Shown: positions 46,905 through 54,888 of the stretch, piece by piece
Numbering within the stretch: the stretch's first letter is position 1
Layout: each line of letters starts with the position of its first letter
NCBI GenBank assembly: GCA_900542085.1
Contig: UQMK01000003.1
Span: forward strand, 55,559-119,558
Length of the DNA stretch: 64,000 bases
Source: an uncultured Collinsella sp.
Lineage (GTDB): Bacteria; Actinomycetota; Coriobacteriia; Coriobacteriales; Coriobacteriaceae
Direction of reading: 5' to 3'
Program-made: the position numbers and the translations under genes
Notes under the pieces: model-generated
Databases searched by the model: none
Told to the model about the DNA's origin: nothing
What the model saw: the letters and a program-made list of their open reading frames with translations, nothing else

Positions 46905-47558
46905 TTACTTGTCGTCGGCCTCTGCCTTGGCCTCGTTGAGGTAGCTGTAGAAGCTGTACTTGGAGATGCCAAAGAACTCGCAGGCGCGCTCGCTCGATTT
47001 GGAGATAAGGAAGGCGCCACGGCGGTCGAGGTATCCGATAGCGCGAATGCGCTCGTCCTTGGTCATGAGGGCGGCGGGCTTGCCCACGTACTGCTCGCAC
47101 TCGCGCAGCAGATCCTCGAGCAGGTCGCCGATGTTTTTGGTGATGGGCTCGGGCTCGGCGTATCCCTTGTCGCCCGTGCCGGTGAGCGCGTCGAGCGAAC
47201 GCTCAAACGCCTTCATGAGCGTGATGTCAAAGTTGATGCCCATAATGCCAACGGGGTTGCCGTCATCGTCGCGAATGAAGATGGTCGACGACTTGAGCAG
47301 CTTGCCATCGGCGGTCTTGGTGAGGTACGGTGCACGGTCGTGGACTTCGGCGGCATCCTCGTGCATGGACTCGAGCACAATGTGGCTGGGACCGTCGCCC
47401 GGTTTGCGCCCGCTGACATGGCCGTTTTCGATCGCCACGATAGAGTGGTCCATGTCCTCGGTCTCCAGATCGTGGACGACGATTTCGCAATTGGGGCCAA
47501 ATTGGAGCGCCAGACTGTGTGCAAGGCGCTTGTAAAACTCAATCTGTGCGGGGGTCAT
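46905..47558 (-). CDS. YheO-like PAS/HTH transcriptional regulator
   Basis: A 217-residue paralogue of the regulator at 25251-25907. The PAS part includes QFGPNCEIVVHDLETEDMDH and SSTIFIRDDDGNPVGIMGIN. The C-terminal helix-turn-helix is CEFFGISKYSFYSYLNEAKA. ATG 47558 has GGAAGG upstream. It diverges from the molybdenum-hydroxylase accessory genes and is a candidate regulator of them. YheO/DauR members often sense small metabolites such as amino acids or purines; the ligand here is unknown. Confidence 0.87.
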   Translation of the reverse strand: MTPAQIEFYKRLAHSLALQFGPNCEIVVHDLETEDMDHSIVAIENGHVSGRKPGDGPSHIVLESMHEDAAEVHDRAPYLTKTADGKLLKSSTIFIRDDDGNPVGIMGINFDITLMKAFERSLDALTGTGDKGYAEPEPITKNIGDLLEDLLRECEQYVGKPAALMTKDERIRAIGYLDRRGAFLISKSSERACEFFGISKYSFYSYLNEAKAEADDK

Positions 47559-47723
47559 GGGTGCCTTCCTAAAAATAAGTTTGGGCTCACTGTGCCATAA
47601 ACCCCACTTGTTCGCAAATAACGAAAGCGTCGCTGCGCTATAAGACCGCCTACGGCCAGGACACCATCTTTATGCACCCGCTGCGCGAGTTATGGGTACG
47701 ATGGGTTCAGGGGAGGTATCGCC

Positions 47724-48338
47724 ATGAAACTTGGATGCGTCATTATGGCTTCGGGCGAGGGCAAGCGGTTTGGCTCTAACAAAATGCTTGCCGATATCTG
47801 CGGAAAGCCGCTGATTCAGCGGACGATTGAGTCGGTGCCCAAAGGATTTGACGTTGTTGTTACGACGCGCTGGTCCCAAGTTGCCGAGATTTGCCGTGAG
47901 CTGCGCTGTGCGTGCGCGCTGCACGATGGCGCACTCAGGAGCGAGAGTGTGCGCGCCGGTCTTACCTGGGGAGCCGATCGCGGCTGGAAGGGCTGCCTCT
48001 TTTTGCCGGGCGACCAGCCGCTCGTGAGTTCGGATTCCTTTGAGGCACTCGCCGGTGCTTTTAAGGCCAACGGCGGTGTCGCGCCCGTGCGTCTTGCCCT
48101 GAACGGTGAACCCGTCTCGCCGGTGCTGTTCCCTGCGAGTCTCTTTCCCGACCTTATGGGGCTTAAGGGCAAGGATGGCGGATCGTCGTTGCTGCGCGGT
48201 CGCGCCGATGTCCAGTTGGTCGAGGCGCGCGCGTACGAGCTGTGGGACGTCGACACCACCAAGGGCCAGCGCCGCGTCTCGGAGCACGTTGCGGCCTGCT
48301 CGTACTTTGATCGCGTGGCGGACTTTATCAAACAATAA
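47724..48338 (+). CDS. mocA: MocA-like molybdenum cofactor nucleotidyltransferase
   Basis: A 204-residue protein. The NTP-binding motif IMASGEGKRFGSNKML is at the N-terminus, LPGDQPLVSSDSF is the metal-binding region, and GEPVSPVLFP follows. MocA transfers CMP to molybdopterin for xanthine-dehydrogenase-type enzymes. The context (yqeC, yqeB, xdhC within 3 kb) supports this over MobA, which adds GMP. ATG 47724 follows GGGGAGG. The stop lies 16 nt from the end of the convergent yqeC. Confidence 0.8.
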   Translation: MKLGCVIMASGEGKRFGSNKMLADICGKPLIQRTIESVPKGFDVVVTTRWSQVAEICRELRCACALHDGALRSESVRAGLTWGADRGWKGCLFLPGDQPLVSSDSFEALAGAFKANGGVAPVRLALNGEPVSPVLFPASLFPDLMGLKGKDGGSSLLRGRADVQLVEARAYELWDVDTTKGQRRVSEHVAACSYFDRVADFIKQ

Positions 48339-48353
48339 AGAGCAACATGATCA

Positions 48354-49085
48354 TCACCAAAAAATGGCGCGCTCGTGACGCCCCAGGGCGGTCTCGAAGC
48401 GGTCAGCCATCGTGGGGTCGCTGAGCGTGTCGACTTGGTTGAGCATGACGTGCGCCGCATCGAGCCCCAGCACCTGCATCTCGGCATTGAGCACCCGGGC
48501 GACGCGCTCGGGCGTGGCGATGTCGGCGGGTTCGCAGCCGCACCGTTCGCAAAAGAGCTCGGGGCGGTGGACGGCTTCGTTGATGGGCTTGCCGAGCCCC
48601 GAGGCGCCGACGATCCAGACGATGTTGGCTGTGCCAGAGGGAATTACCGGCTCCCAGGCGGCGTGGGCCTTGAGCGGGAGTCGCTTGCTGCCGTCCGCCT
48701 CGGCCAGGACGTAGTCAAAGCGCTGCGCCAGCTGGTCGAGCGGTTCGGCGGGGGAGGAGAGCTTGCCTGTCTGGGGGTCCAAGACACCAGCTTGGCAGAT
48801 GCTTCCCCGCACAAGCCCCGAGCAGGCCTCGCAGGTGCAGCCAGGAACATGCAGGGTCCCCGGCTTCCAAGGTGCAGCGTCCAGACGACGCCTCGACCCA
48901 TCCCATGGCACGCCGGCGACGGGAAACATGTGCGTGGTGGTGCAGAGGAGTACGCGGCCGCCGGCACGCATAAGCTCAAGGCCGAGTGTCTTTAGCAGGG
49001 TCGACTTGCCACCGCTGCCGATAATTGCGGTAATGCCCGGCTCAATCTTGAGCGCGGAGGCAAGGCCGCCGTTAATCGTTTCCAA
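48354..49085 (-). CDS. yqeC: YqeC-like selenium-dependent hydroxylase accessory protein
   Basis: A 243-residue protein. The P-loop-like motif IIGSGGKSTLLKTL is near residue 21, LLCTTTHMFP follows, and AEADGSKRLPLKAH is the family hallmark. YqeC is a nucleotide-binding maturation factor found with selenium-dependent molybdenum hydroxylases. Several Cys (CTCEACSG, FCERCGCEP) may bind metal. It lies on the minus strand, between mocA (convergent) and yqeB (divergent). Confidence 0.85.
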   Translation of the reverse strand: METINGGLASALKIEPGITAIIGSGGKSTLLKTLGLELMRAGGRVLLCTTTHMFPVAGVPWDGSRRRLDAAPWKPGTLHVPGCTCEACSGLVRGSICQAGVLDPQTGKLSSPAEPLDQLAQRFDYVLAEADGSKRLPLKAHAAWEPVIPSGTANIVWIVGASGLGKPINEAVHRPELFCERCGCEPADIATPERVARVLNAEMQVLGLDAAHVMLNQVDTLSDPTMADRFETALGRHERAIFW

Positions 49086-49187
49086 CTGTTCACCGCCGTA
49101 TAATGCTGTGATAAAAAATAATCATTAGCGTAGCGGTCGAACCGCTTTTGCTCTGCTCAAACCGTAGCACAGGGAGGTGCCCCGGGA

Positions 49188-49982
49188 ATGCTCGTTTATG
49201 TTCGCGGCGCAGGCGATATCGCCACGGGCGTGGCTGCTCGTCTGGTGCGCGCCGGCGTGTCGGTCGTCATGGCCGATATCGCGGTCCCCACGTGCATCCG
49301 TCGCACGATCAGTTTTTGCGAGGCCATTCGCTTGGGCGAGGTCGAGGTCGAGGGCATTCGCGCCCGCTTGGCGCAGACGCCGGCCGAGGCACTTGCAATT
49401 ACCGAGGCCGGAGACGTCGCCGTCGTGGTGGACCCCCAGGCCAAGATGCTCGGTGAGCTGAAGCCCGCTGCCGTGGTCGATGCAATCCTGGCTAAGCGCA
49501 ATCTGGGCACCACGCGCGACATGGCTCCTGCCGTCATCGCGGTAGGGCCGGGCTTTACCGCGCCGGTCGATTGCGACGCCGTGGTCGAGACCATGCGCGG
49601 CCATTTCCTCGGCCGCGTCATCACCCAGGGTTCGCCCCGGCCCAATACGGGCGTGCCGGGCATGATCGGCGGATACGGCAAGGAGCGTGTAATCCATAGC
49701 CCTGCCGCCGGTGTGTTTCGGTCCGACCATGCGATCGGCGACATCGTGAGCGCCGGCGATGTGATCGGGTATGCGGGTGATACGCCCATGGTCACGCAGA
49801 TTGACGGCTGCCTGCGCGGCCTTTTGGCAGACGGCGTCCAGGTCACCGAGGGCTTTAAGTGCGCCGACGTCGACCCGCGCGGCGACGCCAGCTACATCAA
49901 CTATATTTCGGACAAGGCGACATCGGTCGGCGGCGGCGTGCTCGAGGCGCTCGCCATGCTCACCGGTATATTCCAGGGATAG
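49188..49982 (+). CDS. yqeB: YqeB-like selenium-dependent molybdenum hydroxylase protein
   Basis: A 264-residue protein. The start is MLVYVRGAGDIATGVAARLV, with a Rossmann-like Gly-rich loop, and the DMAPAVIAVGPGFTAPVDCD block is typical of the EF2563/YqeB family. These proteins mark genomes that insert labile selenium into molybdenum hydroxylases. Nine bases separate it from the xdhC-like gene, so they share a transcript. ATG 49188 follows GGGAGG. The hydroxylase itself is not in this window. Confidence 0.88.
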   Translation: MLVYVRGAGDIATGVAARLVRAGVSVVMADIAVPTCIRRTISFCEAIRLGEVEVEGIRARLAQTPAEALAITEAGDVAVVVDPQAKMLGELKPAAVVDAILAKRNLGTTRDMAPAVIAVGPGFTAPVDCDAVVETMRGHFLGRVITQGSPRPNTGVPGMIGGYGKERVIHSPAAGVFRSDHAIGDIVSAGDVIGYAGDTPMVTQIDGCLRGLLADGVQVTEGFKCADVDPRGDASYINYISDKATSVGGGVLEALAMLTGIFQG

Positions 49983-49991
49983 GAAATTGCA

Positions 49992-51035
49992 ATGGAAAAG
50001 CTCGATGTGGTGAATGCTGCGCTTGGCGCTCTGAAGGCTGGCGAGACGTGCGAGCTCGTGGTCGTGGCCGGCACGGCGGGGTCGTCGCCGCGCGGCGTGG
50101 GCGCCTGGATGGCCGTCTTTACCGACGGTAGCCAGGCGGGCACTATCGGCGGCGGCAAAATTGAGCTCTTTGCGCTGAACGAGGCGCGCGAGCTGCTGGC
50201 CGCGGGTCAATCGCGCCTGGTCCGCTACACCATGGGCGGTGAGAGCTCCGATACCGGCATGATCTGCGGCGGAGCCATCTGCCTGTGCTATCTGCACCTG
50301 GACGCGACCAAGGCACCGTTGTTCCAGGAGATTGCCGATGTACTGGCGTATCGCCGTATCGGCGACTTCACCATCGATTTTGAGCCGTTTATCGCAAGCG
50401 CGCTCGAGGGCGATGCGGCCGAGTACCATGGCGAGGAGTCGCGCCGCACCATTGTGGGTTGCCCCGAGCTTTCGCTGACGGCAGAGGGGAGCAACGTCAC
50501 CTACACCAACGCCGCCTCCGAGATTCCTCCTGCGCATATTGAGACGCTCTGCCCCGAGGGCCTGACCTACATCTTTGGCTGCGGACACGTGGGCGCCGCG
50601 ACGGCGCGCGTGCTCACGGCGGCGGGCTTTGCCGTCGTGGCTTGTGACGACCGCCCCGGTACGCTGACCCCCGAATGGGCGCCCGGTGTCTACGATCGAC
50701 GCCTGGTCGATTACAAGAATCTGGACGAGCTGTGTCCCATCGGTCCGCGCGACTTGGTGGTCGTGGCCACGGCGGGTCACAAGTCCGATATCGACGTGGT
50801 GATTCAGGCTATGCGCGCCAAGCCTGCCTACCTGGGCTGTCTGGGCTCGCGTCGCAAGACGGCCTTTGTGCGGGCCCGCTTGGAGCAGGAGGGCTTTACA
50901 CAGGACCAGATCGACGGGTTGCACCTGCCGATCGGCGTTGCCATCGAGGCGGAGGATCCCGAGGAGATCGCCATCTCCATCGCCGCCGAAATGATTTACC
51001 TGCGCCGCACCAAACTCGTCCCCCGCAAGCGCTAA
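49992..51035 (+). CDS. xdhC: XdhC-family molybdenum hydroxylase maturation protein
   Basis: A 347-residue protein with an N-terminal XdhC/CoxI domain (TAGSSPRGVGAWMAVF, GTIGGGKIE, MICGGAI with its conserved Cys) and a C-terminal Rossmann domain (YIFGCGHVGAATARVL). XdhC carries and sulfurates, or here perhaps selenates, the molybdenum cofactor before insertion into the hydroxylase. It follows yqeB by 9 nt. An inverted repeat at 51053-51119 probably ends the transcript. Confidence 0.9.
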   Translation: MEKLDVVNAALGALKAGETCELVVVAGTAGSSPRGVGAWMAVFTDGSQAGTIGGGKIELFALNEARELLAAGQSRLVRYTMGGESSDTGMICGGAICLCYLHLDATKAPLFQEIADVLAYRRIGDFTIDFEPFIASALEGDAAEYHGEESRRTIVGCPELSLTAEGSNVTYTNAASEIPPAHIETLCPEGLTYIFGCGHVGAATARVLTAAGFAVVACDDRPGTLTPEWAPGVYDRRLVDYKNLDELCPIGPRDLVVVATAGHKSDIDVVIQAMRAKPAYLGCLGSRRKTAFVRARLEQEGFTQDQIDGLHLPIGVAIEAEDPEEIAISIAAEMIYLRRTKLVPRKR

Positions 51036-51052
51036 TCTCATCCCCATATATG

Positions 51053-51119
51053 AGTTGCGGTGAAATAGTCCCTAGATAAGCCCGACGGGCGGTCAGCCAG
51101 GAACTATTTCACCGCAACT
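51053..51119. repeat. 17-bp inverted repeat after xdhC
   Basis: AGTTGCGGTGAAATAGT (51053-51069) is exactly reversed at 51103-51119. It may be a terminator without a T-run or a mobile-repeat copy. A partial copy of the 31-bp dispersed repeat follows at 51126-51143. Confidence 0.8.
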
Positions 51120-51125
51120 GCCATT

Positions 51126-51143
51126 TCCGTCCCCAAGGGATCA
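51126..51143. repeat. partial dispersed repeat, fourth copy
   Basis: TCCGTCCCCAAGGGATCA is the right half of the 31-bp unit present at 19455 and 25215. It lies close to the right edge of the 32-kb insertion. Confidence 0.7.
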
Positions 51144-51190
51144 ATATGTGCGGGGGAGTTGTGGAGTTGTGCAGGCAGACGAGGTTTTTC

Positions 51191-51219
51191 TGGAAATACG
51201 CACCCAATGCGCGTATAGT
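51191..51219 (+). promoter_or_regulatory. rplE promoter
   Basis: TATAGT (51214-51219) is a good -10 box. ATACGC and GCGTAT (51196-51201, 51211-51216) form an inverted repeat overlapping it, similar to elements before rplC, rplB and infA. It restarts transcription of the spc genes right of the insertion. Confidence 0.5.
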
Positions 51220-51235
51220 ACCGATTGTTTTGTCG

Positions 51236-51296
51236 GCTCCTGCTGCGTCGAGTCCAAACCGCGAAATGCCATGAGCGGCGCGGATGCAGCCAGGAG
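51236..51296 (+). promoter_or_regulatory. structured rplE leader
   Basis: CTCCTGCTGC (51237-51246) pairs with GCAGC-C-AGGAG (51286-51296) over a loop of about 40 nt. A second weaker stem (GCACG / CGTGC) follows before the rplE ribosome site. It is a possible autoregulatory leader of about 130 nt. Confidence 0.35.
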
Positions 51297-51356
51297 GCAC
51301 GAGGACAACCCACCGTGGCCACGCCCCGTGCTTAAAACCCCAAGAAGGAGTGAACA

Positions 51357-51914
51357 ATGGCAGAAGAGAAGTATGTGCCGCGTCTGAAGACCAAGTACAA
51401 CAACGAGGTCAAGCAGCAGCTTCAGGACAAGTTCCAGTACGAGAACGTCATGATGATCCCCAAGTTTGAGAAGATCGTCGTGAACATGGGTGTCGGCGAG
51501 GCCGCTACCGATTCCAAGGCCATCGACGGTGCCGTGCGCGACCTGCGCGCCATCACCGGTCAGCAGCCGATGATCACCCGTGCCCGCAAGTCCATCGCTA
51601 CCTTCCGCCTGCGCGCTGGTATGCCGATCGGCTGCAAGGTTACCCTGCGTGGCGACCGTATGTGGGAGTTCTTCGATCGTCTGACCTCCGTCGCGATTCC
51701 CCGTATCCGCGACTTCCGCGGCATCTCCGCCAAGAGCTTCGACGGCCGTGGTAACTTCTCCATGGGCGTCACCGAGCAGCTCATCTTCCCCGAGATCGAC
51801 TTCGACTCCATCGATCACCAGCGTGGTATGGACATCACTTTCGTGACCACCGCCAACACCGATGAGGAGGCCAAGGCTCTTCTGGACGCCTTTGGTTTCC
51901 CGTTCAAGAAATAG
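51357..51914 (+). CDS. rplE: 50S ribosomal protein L5
   Basis: A 185-residue L5 that binds 5S rRNA in the central protuberance. YNNEVKQQLQDKFQYEN, MIPKFEKIVVNMGVGEA and the block RGISAKSFDGRGNFSMGV are typical. ATG 51357 follows AGAAGGAG. It normally follows rplX directly. Here it is the first gene of a new transcript with its own promoter and leader, 32 kb away. Confidence 0.97.
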   Translation: MAEEKYVPRLKTKYNNEVKQQLQDKFQYENVMMIPKFEKIVVNMGVGEAATDSKAIDGAVRDLRAITGQQPMITRARKSIATFRLRAGMPIGCKVTLRGDRMWEFFDRLTSVAIPRIRDFRGISAKSFDGRGNFSMGVTEQLIFPEIDFDSIDHQRGMDITFVTTANTDEEAKALLDAFGFPFKK

Positions 51915-51929
51915 GTTCACCTGCCCTAT

Positions 51930-51959
51930 AAGCGCCGTTCCCACAAGGGGGCGGCGCTT
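51930..51959 (+). promoter_or_regulatory. hairpin between rplE and rpsZ
   Basis: AAGCGCCG (51930-51937) pairs with CGGCGCTT (51952-51959) over a 14-nt loop in the 79-nt gap. There is no T-run, so mRNA processing or partial attenuation is possible. Confidence 0.5.
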
Positions 51960-51993
51960 GGGGCGAACAATACTCTATGTGAGGAGGATATAA

Positions 51994-52179
51994 GTGGCTA
52001 AGACATCGATGATCGTCAAGTGCAATCGCAAGCAGAAGTTCTCTACTCGTGAGTACACGCGCTGCCAGCGCTGCGGCCGTCCGCACTCTGTGTACCGCAA
52101 GTTCGGCCTGTGCCGTGTCTGCTTCCGTGAGCTTGCACTCAAGGGCGAGCTTCCCGGCGTTAAGAAGGCCAGCTGGTAA
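51994..52179 (+). CDS. rpsZ: 30S ribosomal protein S14, zinc-ribbon type
   Basis: A 61-residue short S14. Two Cys pairs (CQRCGR and CRVCF) make the zinc ribbon, as in Gram-positive type Z proteins; the zinc-free long form is not in the window. The start is GTG 51994 after GAGGAGG. The gap of 119 nt to rpsH has no terminator. Confidence 0.97.
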   Translation: MAKTSMIVKCNRKQKFSTREYTRCQRCGRPHSVYRKFGLCRVCFRELALKGELPGVKKASW

Positions 52180-52298
52180 GTCACTACCAGCGTTTCAAGC
52201 ATCAGTTTGGAACAGGGAAAACGCGCTAAATAGGCTTTGCCGTTAAGGGCGGCGAAGAACCAAGAGCACGTGTTCATCAAGAACGAAGGAGAATCTGT

Positions 52299-52697
52299 AT
52301 GAACCTTACAGACCCGATCGCAGATATGCTTACGCGCATCCGTAACGCTAACTCTGTGAACAAGGCCACGGTCTCCATGCCGAGCAGCAAGAAGCTCGTC
52401 GAGATCGCTCGTGTTCTGCACGAGGAGGGCTACATCGAGGGCTACGATGTCGAGGACACCGTGCCCCAGAAGACTCTGCACATCACGCTTAAGTATGGTC
52501 CCAAGAAGGCTAAGGTCATCAACGGCATCCGCCGCATTTCCAAGCCGGGCCTGCGTAAGTACACCGGCGTTGCCGACATGCCCCGCGTCCGCGGTGGCCT
52601 TGGTACCGCCATTATTTCCACCAGCCATGGCGTTATGACCGACCGCGATGCTCGCAAGCACAACGTCGGCGGCGAGATCATCGCTTACGTCTGGTAA
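52299..52697 (+). CDS. rpsH: 30S ribosomal protein S8
   Basis: A 132-residue S8, central-domain assembly protein and, in E. coli, translational repressor of the spc operon. MNLTDPIADMLTRIRNAN and the C-terminal block VISTSHGVMTDRDAR (here IISTSHGVMTDRDAR) are conserved. ATG 52299 follows AAGGAGAA. No clear S8-binding mimic is seen near rplE. Confidence 0.97.
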   Translation: MNLTDPIADMLTRIRNANSVNKATVSMPSSKKLVEIARVLHEEGYIEGYDVEDTVPQKTLHITLKYGPKKAKVINGIRRISKPGLRKYTGVADMPRVRGGLGTAIISTSHGVMTDRDARKHNVGGEIIAYVW

Positions 52698-52730
52698 TTC
52701 GGTCGGTAGGTAGAAGGAAAGGAGATCACC

Positions 52731-53267
52731 GTGTCTCGTATCGGTAATAAGCCTGTCCAGATTCCCGCCGGAGTCGAAGTGGCAGTCAACGGCAACAACG
52801 TTTCCGTCAAGGGTCCCAAGGGCCAGCTCGAGCTCGATGTCTATGAGAAGCTCGCTATCAACGTCGAGGACAACGTCCTCACCGTTTCCCGTCCCGACGA
52901 CGAGCGTGAGACCCGTGCCCGCCACGGCCTCACCCGCGCCCTCATCCACAACATGGTTGTTGGCGTTTCCGAGGGCTTCGAGAAGAAGCTCGAGCTCGCC
53001 GGCGTCGGTTACCGCGTGCAGCAGAAGGGCAAGAACCTAGAGTTCTCCCTGGGCTTCTCGCACCCCGTGATCGTCGAGGCTCCCGAGGGCATCACCTTCG
53101 AGGTTCCCGACAACACCCACGTGAACGTCAAGGGTATCAACAAGCAGCAGGTCGGTCAGATCGCCGCTGAGATCCGCGGCCATCGTCCTCCCGAGCCTTA
53201 CAAGGGCAAGGGTATCCACTATGTTGGCGAGCACATCCGCCGCAAGCTGGGTAAGGCCGCCAAGTAG
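52731..53267 (+). CDS. rplF: 50S ribosomal protein L6
   Basis: A 178-residue L6 with two similar alpha/beta domains near the sarcin-ricin loop. MSRIGNKPVQIPAGVEV and the C-terminal PPEPYKGKGIHYVGEHIRRK are hallmarks. GTG 52731 follows AAAGGAGAT. A stable hairpin lies after its stop. Confidence 0.97.
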   Translation: MSRIGNKPVQIPAGVEVAVNGNNVSVKGPKGQLELDVYEKLAINVEDNVLTVSRPDDERETRARHGLTRALIHNMVVGVSEGFEKKLELAGVGYRVQQKGKNLEFSLGFSHPVIVEAPEGITFEVPDNTHVNVKGINKQQVGQIAAEIRGHRPPEPYKGKGIHYVGEHIRRKLGKAAK

Positions 53268-53292
53268 TCGTAACTGACTCACTCGCATAAGA

Positions 53293-53314
53293 CCAGCACC
53301 CCGTTAGGTGCTGG
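53293..53314 (+). promoter_or_regulatory. hairpin between rplF and rplR
   Basis: CCAGCACC, a six-base loop and GGTGCTGG form an 8-bp stem. No immediate T-run follows, though CCTTTTTAGGAG comes 14 nt later. It could be an attenuator or an mRNA-processing site inside the spc operon. Confidence 0.55.
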
Positions 53315-53342
53315 CAAGATCAACCTTTTTAGGAGTTTACGT

Positions 53343-53711
53343 ATGAACAAGCATAAGGCGAAGCTGGAAGGCCTCAAGCGTCGTCAGCGTCGTGTTCGCG
53401 GCAAGGTCTCGGGTACCGCCGAGCGTCCGCGTCTTCGCGTGACCCGTACTAACGCCAACATCTATGCCCAGATCATCGACGACAGCAAGGGCTCCAGCCT
53501 GACGCTCGTCTCCGCCTCGACCCTCGAGGCCGAGTTCAAGGGCACCCACACCTCGAACAAGGAGGCTGCGGAGAAGGTCGGTCAGCTCGTTGGCAAGCGT
53601 GCCATCGAGGCCGGCATCACCAAGGTCGCTTTCGATCGTGGTGGCCGTATCTACCATGGCCGCGTCAAGGCCCTCGCCGACGGTGCTCGTGCCGCCGGTC
53701 TCGAGTTCTAG
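53343..53711 (+). CDS. rplR: 50S ribosomal protein L18
   Basis: A 122-residue L18 that binds 5S rRNA together with L5. The basic N-terminus MNKHKAKLEGLKRRQRRVRG and the end VAFDRGGRIYHGRVKALADG are typical. ATG 53343 follows AGGAG. The next gene begins 14 nt later, with its ribosome site formed by the stop region (TAGGAGGT). Confidence 0.97.
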   Translation: MNKHKAKLEGLKRRQRRVRGKVSGTAERPRLRVTRTNANIYAQIIDDSKGSSLTLVSASTLEAEFKGTHTSNKEAAEKVGQLVGKRAIEAGITKVAFDRGGRIYHGRVKALADGARAAGLEF

Positions 53712-53725
53712 GAGGTATGTAGCAC

Positions 53726-54250
53726 ATGGCTCGTAATCAGAAGCAGCAGCGCGAGGCCTCCGAGTTCGAGGAGCGCGTCGTTTACATCAACCGCGTGTCG
53801 AAGACCGTCAAGGGTGGTCGTCGCATGAGCCTCGTCGCTCTCGTCGTCGTTGGCGACGGCAAGGGCAACGTCGGCGTTGGCATGGGCAAGTCCGCTGAGG
53901 TGCCCATGGCCATCTCCAAGGCGTCTCTCGATGCCAAGAAGAACATGTTCCACGTGCCGGTGACCGAGCAGGGCACCATTCCGCACGAGGTTCTCGGTCA
54001 CTTTGGTGCCGGCCGCATCATCATCAAGCCCGCTGTCGAGGGTACCGGCGTTATCGCCGGCGGCGCTGTGCGTCCCCTCTTCGAGCTTGCTGGCATCAAG
54101 AACGTCCTGTCCAAGTCCCTCGGTACCGACAACGGCCTCAACATCATCAAGGCTGCCGTCGAGGGCCTCAAGGAGCTCTCCAGCCCTGAGGACGTCGCGG
54201 CTCGCCGTGGCCTGACGGTCTCCGAGATGTTCGTCGGTAAGGAGAACTAA
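53726..54250 (+). CDS. rpsE: 30S ribosomal protein S5
   Basis: A 174-residue S5 of the mRNA entry and decoding region. The double-stranded RNA-binding domain (FEERVVYINRVSKTVKGGRR) and the C-terminal fold (GGAVRPLFELAGIKNVLSK) are present. The start ATG 53726 follows AGGAGGT. The spectinomycin-related loop near VVKGGRR (here TVKGGRRMS) looks normal. Confidence 0.97.
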   Translation: MARNQKQQREASEFEERVVYINRVSKTVKGGRRMSLVALVVVGDGKGNVGVGMGKSAEVPMAISKASLDAKKNMFHVPVTEQGTIPHEVLGHFGAGRIIIKPAVEGTGVIAGGAVRPLFELAGIKNVLSKSLGTDNGLNIIKAAVEGLKELSSPEDVAARRGLTVSEMFVGKEN

Positions 54251-54252
54251 GC

Positions 54253-54435
54253 ATGGCTGACACCATCAAGATCAAGCAGGTCCGCAGCACCAATGGTTGC
54301 AAGCAGGACCAGGTCCGTACTGTCCGTGCCCTCGGTCTCCACAGGATCCGCGAGGTTCGCGAGATTGCTGACAACGAGTCCGTCCGCGGCATGATCTTCA
54401 AGGTCAAGCACCTTGTCGAGATTGTAGAGGAGTAG
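54253..54435 (+). CDS. rpmD: 50S ribosomal protein L30
   Basis: A 60-residue L30. KIKQVRSTNGCKQDQVRTVR and the end GMIFKVKHLVEIVEE fit the short bacterial form. It begins 2 nt after the rpsE stop, with the ribosome site in the end of rpsE (TAAGGAG), and ends 3 nt before rplO, so the three genes are translationally coupled. Confidence 0.96.
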   Translation: MADTIKIKQVRSTNGCKQDQVRTVRALGLHRIREVREIADNESVRGMIFKVKHLVEIVEE

Positions 54436-54438
54436 CAA

Positions 54439-54888
54439 ATGCAGCTTCACGATCTTACTCCCGCGCCCGGTTCCACCAAGAACCGCAAGCGCGTCGGCCG
54501 TGGCAATTCTTCGGGTCACGGCACCACTTCTGGCCGCGGTCAGAAGGGCCAGGGTTCCCGCTCTGGCGGCACTAAGGGTGCCGGCTTCGAGGGTGGCCAG
54601 ACTCCGCTGGCTATGCGCCTGCCCAAGCTTCCGGGCTTCCGCAACCCCCGTCGTATCGAGTACACCGCTGTTAACGTTGAGCGTCTCGAGCGCAAGTTCG
54701 AGGACGGCGCTGTGATCGACGGTGCCGCTCTTAAGGCCGCTCGCATCACCAAGAGCGAGTTCGAGCCCGTCAAGGTGCTCGGCAATGGTGAGCTCACCAA
54801 GAAGTTCACGGTCAAGGTCGACAAGGTCAGCGCTTCTGCGCAGGCCAAGATCGAGGCCGCCGGCGGAAAGGTCGAGCTGCCGTGCTAA
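54439..54888 (+). CDS. rplO: 50S ribosomal protein L15
   Basis: A 149-residue L15. The Gly/Arg-rich N-terminus (KKRVGRGNSSGHGTTSGRG in family form; here RKRVGRGNSSGHGTTSGRG) threads into 23S rRNA. RLPKLPGFRNPRRIEYTAVN is the core. It overlaps the secY start by 7 bp. Confidence 0.97.
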   Translation: MQLHDLTPAPGSTKNRKRVGRGNSSGHGTTSGRGQKGQGSRSGGTKGAGFEGGQTPLAMRLPKLPGFRNPRRIEYTAVNVERLERKFEDGAVIDGAALKAARITKSEFEPVKVLGNGELTKKFTVKVDKVSASAQAKIEAAGGKVELPC

